14,815 nucleotides of DNA, taken from positions 1 through 14,815 of the forward strand of contig JAVWPP010000027.1 in assembly GCA_036635835.1 (NCBI GenBank), written 5' to 3'. The position numbers were made by a program, and so were the translations under genes. Source of the stretch: JAVWPP01 sp036635835 (GTDB lineage Bacteria; Bacillota; Clostridia; TANB77; CAG-465). The notes beneath the pieces were generated by a model. That model saw only the letters and a list, made by a program, of their open reading frames with translations. It had not been told where the DNA came from and ran no database searches. Positions 1 through 7,050 of the stretch are shown one piece after another; position 1 is the stretch's first letter; every line of letters begins with the position of its first letter.

Positions 1-2
1 TG

Positions 3-29
3 GAAATTTTAAAAAACGTAGAAAGATAA
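3..29 (+). CDS. Possible 3' end of a gene that starts outside the window
   Basis: The frame beginning at base 3 reads E-I-L-K-N-V-E-R and then a TAA stop at 27-29. The codons (GAA, ATT, TTA, AAA, GTA, AGA) match the favoured codons of this genome. The frame beginning at base 2 stays open into the nuclease reading frame, but it uses CGT, ATC, TTC and ACG, which are rarer here. I therefore infer that these are the last eight codons of an upstream gene. Eight codons cannot identify a product, and chance openness is possible. Confidence 0.3.
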   Translation, partial: EILKNVER

Positions 30-187
30 TCTTCCTAGATACGGATATATATATGCAGAAAATTAAACTTTCTCATATGCTTCAAAAAAAGAAAAAAATA
101 AAAAAAACAAAAAAGAAAATAAAAGAAAAAAATAAAAACAGCTCTGCTACCGCAGTAAAAATATTAAATAAAAAGCGAGGAATGAAA

Positions 188-757
188 ATGGGAAAAAACA
201 AAAATAAATTTCACATAAATAAAGAAGCACTAGTTATTGTAATATTTATTGTAATAGCAGCAGCTGTTTTAATTAAAATACAAAATAGACCTGTAAAAGA
301 AGAAGAATATATACCAAAACAAGAAGAAACGCAGCAAGAAAGCAATCAGCTAGAATCAGAAATTGTAACTTTTTCAAGGGTAGTAGACGGAGACACAGCC
401 CGCCTTATAGTTCAAGGCAAAGAAGAAACAGTTAGATTCCTAGCAATAGACACTCCAGAAAGCGTTAAACCTAATACAAAAGTACAGCCATATGGAAAAG
501 AAGCGAGCGAGTATACAGAAAAAATGCTAAAAAACGCAAAAGAAATTAAATTAGAATACGAAAAAAGCGCTAAAGTAGACGATTACGATAGGAAACTTGC
601 ATGGGTATTTGTAGATGGAGAGCTACTACAAGAGCAGCTAGTAAGCAAAGGATATGCAAAAGTTGCGTACATATATGGAAAATATAAATATACAAATACA
701 CTAAAAAAAGTAGAAGCTAAAGCTAAAATAGAAAGACTTGGGATATGGTCTAAGTAG
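188..757 (+). CDS. Membrane-anchored staphylococcal nuclease (SNase) family protein
   Basis: This is a thermonuclease-family phosphodiesterase expected to cleave DNA or RNA outside the cell with Ca2+. From the ATG at 188 it is 189 aa: a short basic N-terminus, one membrane segment (about residues 13-30), a Glu/Gln-rich linker (35-58) and an SNase domain (58-189). All catalytic positions of staphylococcal nuclease can be matched: Asp69 in VDGDT, Arg83, Asp88 and Glu91 in VRFLAIDTPE, and Arg135 in YDRKLAWV. The start at 188 is preferred because GCGAGG at 175-180 lies 7 nt upstream; ATG 182 would be only 1 nt from it. The frame also stays open upstream to the window edge through a Lys-rich stretch (53-187), but there is no ribosome site near ATG 53. 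With the basic N-terminus inside, the nuclease domain faces out. A role in nutrient scavenging or DNA uptake is inference. The family call is firm; the exact start is less so. Confidence 0.9.
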   Translation: MGKNKNKFHINKEALVIVIFIVIAAAVLIKIQNRPVKEEEYIPKQEETQQESNQLESEIVTFSRVVDGDTARLIVQGKEETVRFLAIDTPESVKPNTKVQPYGKEASEYTEKMLKNAKEIKLEYEKSAKVDDYDRKLAWVFVDGELLQEQLVSKGYAKVAYIYGKYKYTNTLKKVEAKAKIERLGIWSK

Positions 758-762
758 ATATT

Positions 763-791
763 GAAGATGATGTAAAAGTCATCTTCTTTAT
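763..791 (+). terminator. Rho-independent terminator of the nuclease gene
   Basis: GAAGATGA (763-770) pairs perfectly with TCATCTTC (779-786) around an 8-nt loop and is followed by a weak T-rich tail (TTTATATTT). It begins 5 nt after the nuclease stop codon. Confidence 0.65.
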
Positions 792-844
792 ATTTAAAAA
801 ATAAACATAAAAAAGAGCTAATTATTAAGATACATATTGTATTT

Positions 845-874
845 TTCAAAGTTATATTATATCATTAATATAAT
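845..874 (+). promoter_or_regulatory. Candidate sigma-A promoter for the SLH-like protein gene
   Basis: A perfect TATAAT (869-874) sits 18 nt downstream of a weak -35 (TTCAAA, 845-850). It lies between the preceding terminator and the GAGGTG ribosome site at 883-888. The -10 is good and the -35 poor, so this is a tentative call. Confidence 0.4.
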
Positions 875-893
875 ACATAGATGAGGTGTTTAT

Positions 894-2132
894 ATGAAAA
901 TTAAATTACAAAAAAAATTTTTTATAATATTAGGAATTTTAATTGTCGCTATAGTCGCAATTGTACTAGGAACTATAGCAATTAACAAGTACAGCTACCA
1001 AAAAAAATATGCAAAGTACGGAGATAAGATACTTACATTTGGGCTAAACGGATATTACTCAGATGAAAAAGCAAAAGAATATAAGAATGTTAAAAACGGA
1101 GAAGCCTTAGCTATTATAGGAGCTGCTGCGTTAAACACAGAAGATGCAGTAGACTTAGGCTATGCACCAACTTTTACACATAAAAATGCATCTTGGGTAA
1201 GATATGCAGAAGTAGAAAAAATAATAAAAGAAGCTTCTGTAGATGCAAAAAACGTAAATAAAGAAATTTCAAAAATAGAAGTAGTAAGAATTTTAGGAAA
1301 ATACAAAGAGGAAATACTTAAAAAAGATTTAAATACAGATGTTAAACTAAAAATAAATCAAGCACATAAATTAGATAAAAAAGATCAAGAATATTTAAAA
1401 GATGCAGTTAAAAATGGACTGTTTAAAAATTCAGGATCAATTAAAGACACAGTTAAAATTAAAAGAGGCGAGTTTAATAAAGCAGTTCATGAATTTATGG
1501 TTACTACAGACTGCATAGCAAGCGGGCTTGGAGAAGTAGAAACAAATGCAGCTAAACTACCTTCAAATAGCGAAGAATTCCCATATATTTTAAAAGGATA
1601 TGATAAAGCAATATATGAAGTACCGTTTAAAAAAGATCCAAATAAAATATATGCAGCGGAGTTCCAAAATCCAAATAAACTATACGAATATATACGCGGA
1701 ATTGAAAAATCTACAACTGAAACTGTTACTAAGTATTTTGATTTGCTATTAAATGTAGATTACAAAAATATAGATTCTAAGCAGCTTTTAGACTCATATA
1801 CTGAGTTAATGCAGTTTACAATGAATAAAGAAATTGTAGAACCATATGTAAATTACGTAAAAGAACATAAATTAGTCCTAAGCGGAGAATCTAAAGTATT
1901 TTCTCCTGCTATGTACTACGACGGAAATACATACAGAATGCGTGTGCAAATTACATTAAATGTTTTAGAAGGAGATACTAAAGATAATGTTCTTCTTGGA
2001 GATACATTAGGTGCTAAAGTTACGTACAGCGGAAACAATACGTATGTTGTAGATATGCCTATGGAATATGGTATTACGTCTCCAATTATGTATATGTCTT
2101 TTGTTAATATTGCGCAAAATATAGTGAAATAA
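894..2132 (+). CDS. Membrane-anchored protein with SLH-like repeats, function unknown
   Basis: I do not recognise this 412-aa protein as a named family. Residues 1-4 are basic, a single membrane segment follows (about 5-31), and the rest is hydrophilic and expected outside the cell; there is no lipobox cysteine. Three stretches resemble degenerate S-layer homology (SLH) modules: around YKNVKNGEALAIIGAAAL (about 54-80), the segment containing ISKIEVVRILG (about 115-135), and DAVKNGLFKN followed by IKRGEFNKAVHEFM (about 160-190). The last has the SLH order of an A..G.F...G segment followed by .RgEF...... The C-terminal half (about 205-412) shows no motif I know and ends in a beta-rich region. 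GAGGTG at 883-888 is 5 nt before the ATG, which supports the start. It is flanked by terminators, so it is probably transcribed alone. SLH modules usually bind pyruvylated secondary wall polymer; whether these divergent ones do is unknown. Coding status is certain, function is not. Confidence 0.85.
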   Translation: MKIKLQKKFFIILGILIVAIVAIVLGTIAINKYSYQKKYAKYGDKILTFGLNGYYSDEKAKEYKNVKNGEALAIIGAAALNTEDAVDLGYAPTFTHKNASWVRYAEVEKIIKEASVDAKNVNKEISKIEVVRILGKYKEEILKKDLNTDVKLKINQAHKLDKKDQEYLKDAVKNGLFKNSGSIKDTVKIKRGEFNKAVHEFMVTTDCIASGLGEVETNAAKLPSNSEEFPYILKGYDKAIYEVPFKKDPNKIYAAEFQNPNKLYEYIRGIEKSTTETVTKYFDLLLNVDYKNIDSKQLLDSYTELMQFTMNKEIVEPYVNYVKEHKLVLSGESKVFSPAMYYDGNTYRMRVQITLNVLEGDTKDNVLLGDTLGAKVTYSGNNTYVVDMPMEYGITSPIMYMSFVNIAQNIVK

Positions 2133-2135
2133 TGA

Positions 2136-2179
2136 GAAAAAGGAGGGCACTTAGATATTATCTAGTGTGCTTCTTTTTT
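2136..2179 (+). terminator. Terminator of the SLH-like protein gene
   Basis: An imperfect long hairpin: AAAAAGGAGGGCAC on the left (2137-2150) and GTGTGCTTCTTTTTT on the right (2165-2179), with an inner TAGAT/ATCTA pairing, ending in a T run. It starts 4 nt after the stop codon. The A-rich left flank and T-rich right flank could let it work in both directions. Confidence 0.75.
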
Positions 2180-2180
2180 A

Positions 2181-2292
2181 AAATATAGTAGCTTTCTACG
2201 TTTTTTTTCTAAAAAGTAGACTTAAAGTATAGATATATGCAGTTAAATATACTGTAGAAGTTAGTCTAAATACTATATTATGCACAATGTAC
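2181..2292. other. Non-coding spacer with nested inverted repeats
   Basis: No open frame with a ribosome site is visible here. It holds a small hairpin (GTAG 2188-2191 / CTAC 2196-2199) followed by eight T (2201-2208), which may be a second weak terminator. Next come two nested inverted repeats: TAGACT 2217-2222 with AGTCTA 2263-2268, and AGTATA 2226-2231 with TATACT 2248-2253. The repeats lie just upstream of the mrnC promoter, not in its transcript, so they could be an operator or a small RNA; nothing in the sequence decides. Confidence 0.4.
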
Positions 2293-2321
2293 TTGAAAAA
2301 ACGGTTTACATATTATATAAT
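2293..2321 (+). promoter_or_regulatory. Sigma-A promoter of the mrnC operon
   Basis: TTGAAA (2293-2298), a 17-nt spacer and a perfect TATAAT (2316-2321), 27 nt before the mrnC start. This is one of the best promoters in the window. Confidence 0.85.
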
Positions 2322-2348
2322 GAACGTGAAAAATAACAGGAGGAAAAA

Positions 2349-2774
2349 ATGTTTAAAGATTTTAAAAATGCAAATGTAAAGCCAAATGAAATATCTGCAA
2401 ATTCACTAGCTTTTTTAGGAGACTCAGTATATTCTGAGTACATTAGAGAAAAACTTATATTATCTAGTAAGGAACAAGCGGGAAAATTGCATAGAAAAGC
2501 TATTAAATATGTTAGTGCTAAATCTCAAGCAATAAGTATGCATCATTTAATTGAAATAGATTTTTTATCTGAAGAAGAATTTGAAGCATATAAAAGAGGC
2601 AGAAATACAAACTGCGCTACAGTACCTAAAAACGTAGATGTCCTAACATATAAGGTAGCTACAGGTTTTGAAAGCCTAGTTGGGTATCTATATTGTTTAA
2701 AAAGAATCGAAAGATTAGAAGAAATAATGAATGAGTCTGTAGAAGCTGTAAACAAGGAGTTAAATATTAAATGA
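2349..2774 (+). CDS. mrnC: Mini-ribonuclease III
   Basis: MrnC is a small RNase III-type endoribonuclease made of the catalytic domain alone, without the double-stranded RNA-binding domain. In B. subtilis it trims both ends of 23S rRNA in the 50S precursor. At 141 aa the length is normal for the family. Family motifs visible: LAFLGDSVYS (residues 20-29) with the metal-binding Asp25, the segment YKRGRNTNCATVPKN (81-95), and ATGFESLVGYLY (104-115) with Glu108 as the second metal ligand. AGGAGG (2338-2343) is 5 nt before the ATG. It leads a three-gene operon; its TGA stop overlaps the next start (ATGA). The cysS and rlmB genes that often flank it in Bacillus are absent on the right-hand side. 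Confidence 0.95.
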   Translation: MFKDFKNANVKPNEISANSLAFLGDSVYSEYIREKLILSSKEQAGKLHRKAIKYVSAKSQAISMHHLIEIDFLSEEEFEAYKRGRNTNCATVPKNVDVLTYKVATGFESLVGYLYCLKRIERLEEIMNESVEAVNKELNIK

Positions 2775-3148
2775 ATTTTGGTAATAAATTAGAATGCGCA
2801 AAATATTTAAAAGAAAAATATAATGTAACTTTTTTAGATTTGCTAAAATACAAAAGCAAGGAAAAAGAGTATACGGCAGAAATGCTTAATATAATTAAAG
2901 AAGAATATAATATATTTTTTAAAGAAGTTGCAAGCAATATAGACCTAGAATATACAGATATAAATATGCAAAAAAATATTAAAAAGTTTGAAATGCTTTT
3001 AGATATATTTTACGGAAATCCTAAACAAATGCTTAAAATATATATAGATGTGTTTAAATCTAAAGAATATATACTTTTACTAAGTAAAATACATAAAGAT
3101 TTGCCAAACTATTTGGCACTAAGTATTACATATTATTTAAATAAATAA
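2771..3148 (+). CDS. Unknown helical protein, translationally coupled to mrnC
   Basis: I do not recognise this 125-aa protein. It is rich in Lys, Glu, Tyr, Leu and Ile, has no signal peptide, membrane segment or cysteine motif, and looks entirely alpha-helical with amphipathic stretches, so it is probably a soluble cytoplasmic protein. Its ATG overlaps the mrnC stop by four bases (ATGA), and AAGGAG at 2754-2759 inside mrnC can serve it, which favours a real, coupled gene. Position suggests a role tied to rRNA processing or ribosome assembly, but that is only guilt by association. Confidence 0.8.
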   Translation: MNFGNKLECAKYLKEKYNVTFLDLLKYKSKEKEYTAEMLNIIKEEYNIFFKEVASNIDLEYTDINMQKNIKKFEMLLDIFYGNPKQMLKIYIDVFKSKEYILLLSKIHKDLPNYLALSITYYLNK

Positions 3149-3167
3149 TTAGAAAGCAGGTATACAT

Positions 3168-3818
3168 ATGAAAAATAAAAATGAAACAAACGAAGATAAG
3201 GTGCTAGATAATGGCTCAAATAATGTAGAAAATAGTGTAGATAAAAAGAAGGAAAGTAAAAAAGAAAACAAGAAAGAAAATAAAAACAGAAAAGAACTAG
3301 AAGAAAATACGTATCCTTCTGCAGAAGTAGACTTTAAAAAAGTTAATACTAAAAAAATGAGTTTACAGCAGTTAGAAGTTATAAAGCAAGAAATTGAGAA
3401 AAGCCATATAGATTTTCTAAAAATTGTGGACGAAGTGGATATTGCAGCGGATAATTATAGAGTATTACTTATTCTTGGGGAAAACGAACTTGTTTACGAT
3501 AGCGGTGAGTTTTTTATAGGAGAAACATTAAAAACAGAAGTTAGAAAAAAAATTGCTAGAAAGCAAGCGCAGCAAATTTTCGTAGACTATTATGTTAGAC
3601 ATCATATAAATGCGGATATAAAAGACCAAATTAAAAAAGCAGATCATATTAAGGAAATTTCAAAAAGCAAAAAAGAAATTGCGCATCAAGATAGATTAGA
3701 GAAAAAAGAAGAAGCTAAGGGAATTGCAGCAGACATTTTAAAGAAACATCAAGAAGAGGAGCTACAAAATAAGAAGTTAAATAGAAAATCTATTGAAGAA
3801 GAAATTGAGCTTATGTAA
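3168..3818 (+). CDS. Unknown highly charged protein, third gene of the mrnC operon
   Basis: I do not recognise this 216-aa soluble protein. It has three parts: an Asn/Lys/Glu-rich, probably disordered N-terminus (1-45); a middle region with hydrophobic pattern that could fold (about 60-140, containing NYRVLLILGENELVYDSG and a later YYVRHHI); and a long charged helix, possibly coiled coil, at the C-terminus (about 140-216). There is no cysteine and no membrane segment. AGCAGG (3155-3160) is 7 nt before the ATG. It starts 19 nt after the preceding stop and is followed directly by a terminator, so it closes the operon. Lys-rich disordered ends are common in RNA- or ribosome-binding proteins, which would fit mrnC, but no binding motif is seen. 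Confidence 0.8.
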   Translation: MKNKNETNEDKVLDNGSNNVENSVDKKKESKKENKKENKNRKELEENTYPSAEVDFKKVNTKKMSLQQLEVIKQEIEKSHIDFLKIVDEVDIAADNYRVLLILGENELVYDSGEFFIGETLKTEVRKKIARKQAQQIFVDYYVRHHINADIKDQIKKADHIKEISKSKKEIAHQDRLEKKEEAKGIAADILKKHQEEELQNKKLNRKSIEEEIELM

Positions 3819-3822
3819 AAAA

Positions 3823-3854
3823 AAGATAGTGTATAAAAACACTATCTAATAATT
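3823..3854. terminator. Bidirectional terminator shared by the mrnC operon and tRNA-Lys
   Basis: GATAGTGT (3825-3832) pairs perfectly with ACACTATC (3839-3846), loop ATAAAA. On the plus strand it follows the last gene of the mrnC operon and has a T-rich tail (TAATAATTTTT). Read on the minus strand it follows tRNA-Lys and runs into an uninterrupted T tract made by the eight A at 3817-3824, so it is even stronger in that direction. One hairpin ends two convergent units. Confidence 0.85.
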
Positions 3855-3856
3855 TT

Positions 3857-3932
<76 letters not shown>

Positions 3933-3949
3933 ATTTAAATTACAATAGA

Positions 3950-3978
3950 ATTTTATCACAATATGAGCATAATGTCAA
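3950..3978 (-). promoter_or_regulatory. Strong sigma-A promoter of tRNA-Lys
   Basis: On the minus strand: consensus -35 TTGACA (plus 3973-3978), 17-nt spacer, -10 TAAAAT (plus 3950-3955). Transcription would start about 10 nt before the mature tRNA. It lies in the gap in front of the plus-strand exchanger gene, whose own promoter I cannot identify. Confidence 0.85.
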
Positions 3979-4013
3979 TATACAAATTAATAAAAAGTAA
4001 AGGAGATAGATAA

Positions 4014-4886
4014 ATGTTTATAAATCTAATAATATTTGTTGTTTTAGTAGTATTAATTGTTGTAGTAACACGTAATGTTATGATATATAATATTAGAAAA
4101 TTATCAATACTATTAAGATGGAATAACAAAGTAGTTGGACAAATACTAGGGTATGCAACATCAACTCCAGAGCTAATAAGCGCAATAGTTGCAGGCAGCA
4201 TTGGATTAATTGAAACAAGCATTTTTAATGTAATGTCATCTAATTTTATCAACGTAATACTAGTTATTATAGTAACAATGCTAAATAAAAGAACCGCATC
4301 TATAGTAAAAAAGAAATTTACATATGATTATATTATAATATTAATTACGCTTATGGTTCCGGTTTTCCTTAGCGTAACTGGCCTTGCTTCAACTATATAC
4401 GCTATCCCATTACTTCTTTTAATATATTTAGTGTATATATACGGATCAAAATACGTAGACTATTTTGCAGCGGAAAACGAAGAACTTGAACTTGAAAAAC
4501 AAAGTTATAGAGTTGGTGTTAAAAATCTAAAAAGAAGAAAAATAAAAGTAAGCAATAAAAAGAAAATTTTCAAAAGCACAATAATGCTTATTCTAAGCCT
4601 TATAGCCTTATACCTTCTAGGCAGCGCGCTTAGTAGCGTATTAGAAAAACTAGGTAAAGATTTAGGCGTTCCAGAAATTATACTTGGAATAATTATGGGA
4701 TTTGTAACATCAGTGCCAGAGCTTTTAACGTTTATAACATCATATCATAGGCATAGAAGATACAAAGATCCAAATAAAGATAAAGGGGCAGTAGAAGTTA
4801 TAAATAATTTAGCAACTTCTAACGTATCTAATCTAACAATAATACAAACAGTAGCAATAATTGCATTTATTATATTTGCAACATAA
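4014..4886 (+). CDS. Sodium/calcium exchanger (NCX/CaCA) family membrane protein, divergent
   Basis: This 290-aa polytopic membrane protein has the two inverted alpha-repeats of cation/Ca2+ antiporters. Repeat 1 contains ATSTPEL (residues 48-54) and NVMSSN (72-77); repeat 2 contains VTSVPEL (231-237) and NLATSN (265-270). The glutamates of the two PEL motifs (Glu53, Glu236) and the TS pairs are the expected ion ligands. A basic cytoplasmic loop (about 152-186) separates the halves. The usual signature GN..GSN is altered: Gly of GSN is Ser75 in repeat 1 and Thr268 in repeat 2, and the Gly before Asn is Phe71 and Asn264. AAAGGAG (3999-4005) lies 8 nt before the ATG. The gene ends 19 nt before topA and is likely cotranscribed with it. 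It may move Na+/Ca2+ or another cation; the substrate cannot be read from the sequence. Confidence 0.8.
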   Translation: MFINLIIFVVLVVLIVVVTRNVMIYNIRKLSILLRWNNKVVGQILGYATSTPELISAIVAGSIGLIETSIFNVMSSNFINVILVIIVTMLNKRTASIVKKKFTYDYIIILITLMVPVFLSVTGLASTIYAIPLLLLIYLVYIYGSKYVDYFAAENEELELEKQSYRVGVKNLKRRKIKVSNKKKIFKSTIMLILSLIALYLLGSALSSVLEKLGKDLGVPEIILGIIMGFVTSVPELLTFITSYHRHRRYKDPNKDKGAVEVINNLATSNVSNLTIIQTVAIIAFIIFAT

Positions 4887-4905
4887 TCTAAGGGGGAAAA
4901 GTAGA

Positions 4906-6867
4906 ATGAAAAAATTGGTGATAGTAGAATCTCCATCGAAAGCAAAAACAATAAAAAAATACTTAGGAAAAGATTTTGAAGTTGTAGCATCAGTTGGGCA
5001 TTTAATAGACTTGCCAACATCTAAACTTGGCGTAGATGTTGAAGATAATTTTAAGCCGTCATATTCTACTATGAAGGGCAAAAACAAAGTATTAAAAGAT
5101 ATTAAAGATAAAGCTAAACATTCAGATTATGTGTATCTTGCATCGGATCCAGATAGAGAAGGAGAAGCTATAGCTTGGCATATTAAAAATGCTTTAAAAA
5201 TAAAAGATGACGAAAAATGTAGAATAACATTTAACGAAATAACAAAAAAAGCAGTTACTAGCGCCATAGATAACGCAAGAACAATAGATATGGACGTTGT
5301 AGATGCACAGCAGGCAAGAAGAGTTCTAGATAGAATAGTTGGGTATAAACTATCTCCACTTCTATGGAAAAAAATTAGAAAAGGATTAAGTGCAGGAAGG
5401 GTGCAGTCTGTTGCACTTAGAATAATTATAGATAGAGAACACGAAATAGAAAACTTTAAACCAGAAGAATACTGGAAACTATCTGCCCTTTTAAAAGCAA
5501 AAAAAGCTACTAATCTAATAGAAGCAAATTTTTATGGAACTTCTAAAGGTAGAATAGATTTAAAAACTCAGGAAGAAGTAAAAAAAGTTTTAGAGACTGT
5601 AGAAAAAGCAGATTATATAATTAAAGATATTAAAAAAGGTGAAAAGAAAAAGAATCCACCACCACCTTTTACAACTTCTACATTACAGCAAGAAGCTTCT
5701 AGAAAATTAAACTATTCTATTAAAAAAACAATGATGCTTGCGCAAAATTTATATGAAGCAGGTAAAATAACATACATGAGAACAGATTCTGTTAGAATAT
5801 CTCAAGAAGCAAAAGAATTAGCTAAAAACTATATTGTAACATCTATAGGTAAATCATATTATATAGATAGAACATTTAAAACAAAAAAAGATGCACAAGA
5901 CGCCCATGAAGCAGTTAGACCAACATCTTTAGATGTACCTATAGACAGCGTAGCAAGCGAAATATCTCCAGATGCTGCAAAGTTATATAAATTAATAATT
6001 AATAGATTTTTAGCAAGTCAAATGGCAGAAGCTGTTTACTCTACAATGCAAGTAAATATAGATGCAAATGGCTATATATTTAGACTTACAGGCAGTAATA
6101 TAAAGTTTGATGGTTATATGAAATTATACATAGAAGGAAGAGATGACGATAAAGATACAGACGAAGAATGCATACTTCCTGAGTTTAATGTAGGAGATAT
6201 ATTAAAACTAAAAGAGCTAAAACCAGATCAAAAATTTACTGAGCCACCAGCTAGATATACAGAAGCAACTCTTGTTAAAACGCTAGAGGAAAAAGGCATA
6301 GGAAGGCCAAGTACATATGCGCCTACTATTAATACTATATTAGATAGGCTATATATAGAAAAAGATAAAAAACAATTAGTTCCTACCGATCTTGGTAAAA
6401 TAGTAAATGAAATGATGGTTACGTATTTTAAAGATGTAGTTAATTTAAAATTTACAGCTGAAATGGAAGAAAAACTAGATGATGTTGCAGAAGGTAAACA
6501 AAAATATGCAGATATGCTTAAAGAGTTCTATTTTCCGTTTATGGAGAATTTAGAAAACGTAGAAGACAAGATTGAAAAAGTAAAAATAGTAGAGGAAGTT
6601 TCAGACGTTAAATGCGATCTTTGCGGTGCTATGATGGTAATAAAAACAGGCCGCTATGGTAAGTTTTTAGCATGTCCTAAATTTCCAGAATGCAAAAATG
6701 CTAAACCAATACTAGAATTCATAGATGTTCCGTGCCCAAAATGTAATGCAAAAGTTGCTATTAAAAAAAGCAAAAAAGGACGTAAGTTTTACGTTTGTGA
6801 AAACAGTCCTGGAACTTGCGATTATATTTCTTGGGACCCACCTAAAAAACCAGAAGAAAACAAATAA
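4906..6867 (+). CDS. topA: DNA topoisomerase I (type IA)
   Basis: TopA relaxes negative supercoils by passing DNA through a single-strand break held on a tyrosine. The 653-aa protein has the Toprim domain (Glu9 in VESPSKAK; Asp81, Asp83 and Glu85 in DPDREGE), the active-site segment KITYMRTDS with Tyr290 as nucleophile, the EKGIGRPSTYA motif (462-472), and two C-terminal four-cysteine zinc fingers (Cys570/573/590/596 and Cys610/613/631/638). The ATG at 4906 is chosen because AGGGGG (4891-4896) is 9 nt upstream and the protein then begins MKKLVIVESPSKAK as in the family. A TTG at 4861 in frame would add 15 residues inside the preceding gene and is rejected. A strong terminator follows. The topA-trmFO neighbourhood is conserved in Bacillota, here with one extra gene between them. 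Confidence 0.98.
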   Translation: MKKLVIVESPSKAKTIKKYLGKDFEVVASVGHLIDLPTSKLGVDVEDNFKPSYSTMKGKNKVLKDIKDKAKHSDYVYLASDPDREGEAIAWHIKNALKIKDDEKCRITFNEITKKAVTSAIDNARTIDMDVVDAQQARRVLDRIVGYKLSPLLWKKIRKGLSAGRVQSVALRIIIDREHEIENFKPEEYWKLSALLKAKKATNLIEANFYGTSKGRIDLKTQEEVKKVLETVEKADYIIKDIKKGEKKKNPPPPFTTSTLQQEASRKLNYSIKKTMMLAQNLYEAGKITYMRTDSVRISQEAKELAKNYIVTSIGKSYYIDRTFKTKKDAQDAHEAVRPTSLDVPIDSVASEISPDAAKLYKLIINRFLASQMAEAVYSTMQVNIDANGYIFRLTGSNIKFDGYMKLYIEGRDDDKDTDEECILPEFNVGDILKLKELKPDQKFTEPPARYTEATLVKTLEEKGIGRPSTYAPTINTILDRLYIEKDKKQLVPTDLGKIVNEMMVTYFKDVVNLKFTAEMEEKLDDVAEGKQKYADMLKEFYFPFMENLENVEDKIEKVKIVEEVSDVKCDLCGAMMVIKTGRYGKFLACPKFPECKNAKPILEFIDVPCPKCNAKVAIKKSKKGRKFYVCENSPGTCDYISWDPPKKPEENK

Positions 6868-6873
6868 TACATG

Positions 6874-6921
6874 AAAAAAAAGATAGAAACAAATCTTAAT
6901 GAAATGTTCCTATCTTTTTTT
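6874..6921 (+). terminator. Rho-independent terminator of topA
   Basis: AAAAAAGATAG (6876-6886) pairs with CTATCTTTTTT (6910-6920), with further AACA/TGTT pairing inside, and ends in a run of T. The A-rich left arm would give a T run on the other strand too. Confidence 0.85.
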
Positions 6922-6944
6922 AAGAGAGTTTATGAAAAAAGTAA

Positions 6945-6965
6945 AATTGTATTGTAAATACAATT
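6945..6965. promoter_or_regulatory. Perfect inverted repeat, candidate operator
   Basis: AATTGTATT (6945-6953), centre GTA, then AATACAATT (6957-6965): nine-base arms with no mismatch. It covers the -35 region of the promoter that drives the downstream operon, the classic place for a repressor site. It does not match the consensus sites I know for Fur, PerR, LexA, CodY, BirA or Fnr. A weaker half-site-like GTACAAT follows at 6974-6980. Confidence 0.5.
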
Positions 6966-6980
6966 GAATTATAGTACAAT
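6947..6980 (+). promoter_or_regulatory. Sigma-A promoter region of the trmFO-holA operon
   Basis: Two overlapping solutions have ideal 17-nt spacing: TTGTAA (6952-6957) with TACAAT (6975-6980), and TTGTAT (6947-6952) with TATAGT (6970-6975). Both lie after the topA terminator and about 70 nt before the first start codon. Which one is used cannot be decided by eye. Confidence 0.65.
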
Positions 6981-7050
6981 ATAGGAATAAAAGTATGTCG
7001 AATTTTGAGCATAGATTGCAAAAGAAATGTCGATTTCGAGGAGTGATAAT

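Noticed and set aside
583..849. 88-codon minus-strand frame covering the end of the nuclease gene
   Set aside because: Cys/Ser/Phe-rich low-complexity translation, overlaps the catalytic domain and the terminator hairpin; shadow frame.
4861..4905. N-terminal extension of topA from a TTG at 4861
   Set aside because: It overlaps the end of the exchanger gene, has no ribosome site, and known TopA proteins begin near MKKLVIVESPSKAK; AGGGGG sits correctly before ATG 4906.
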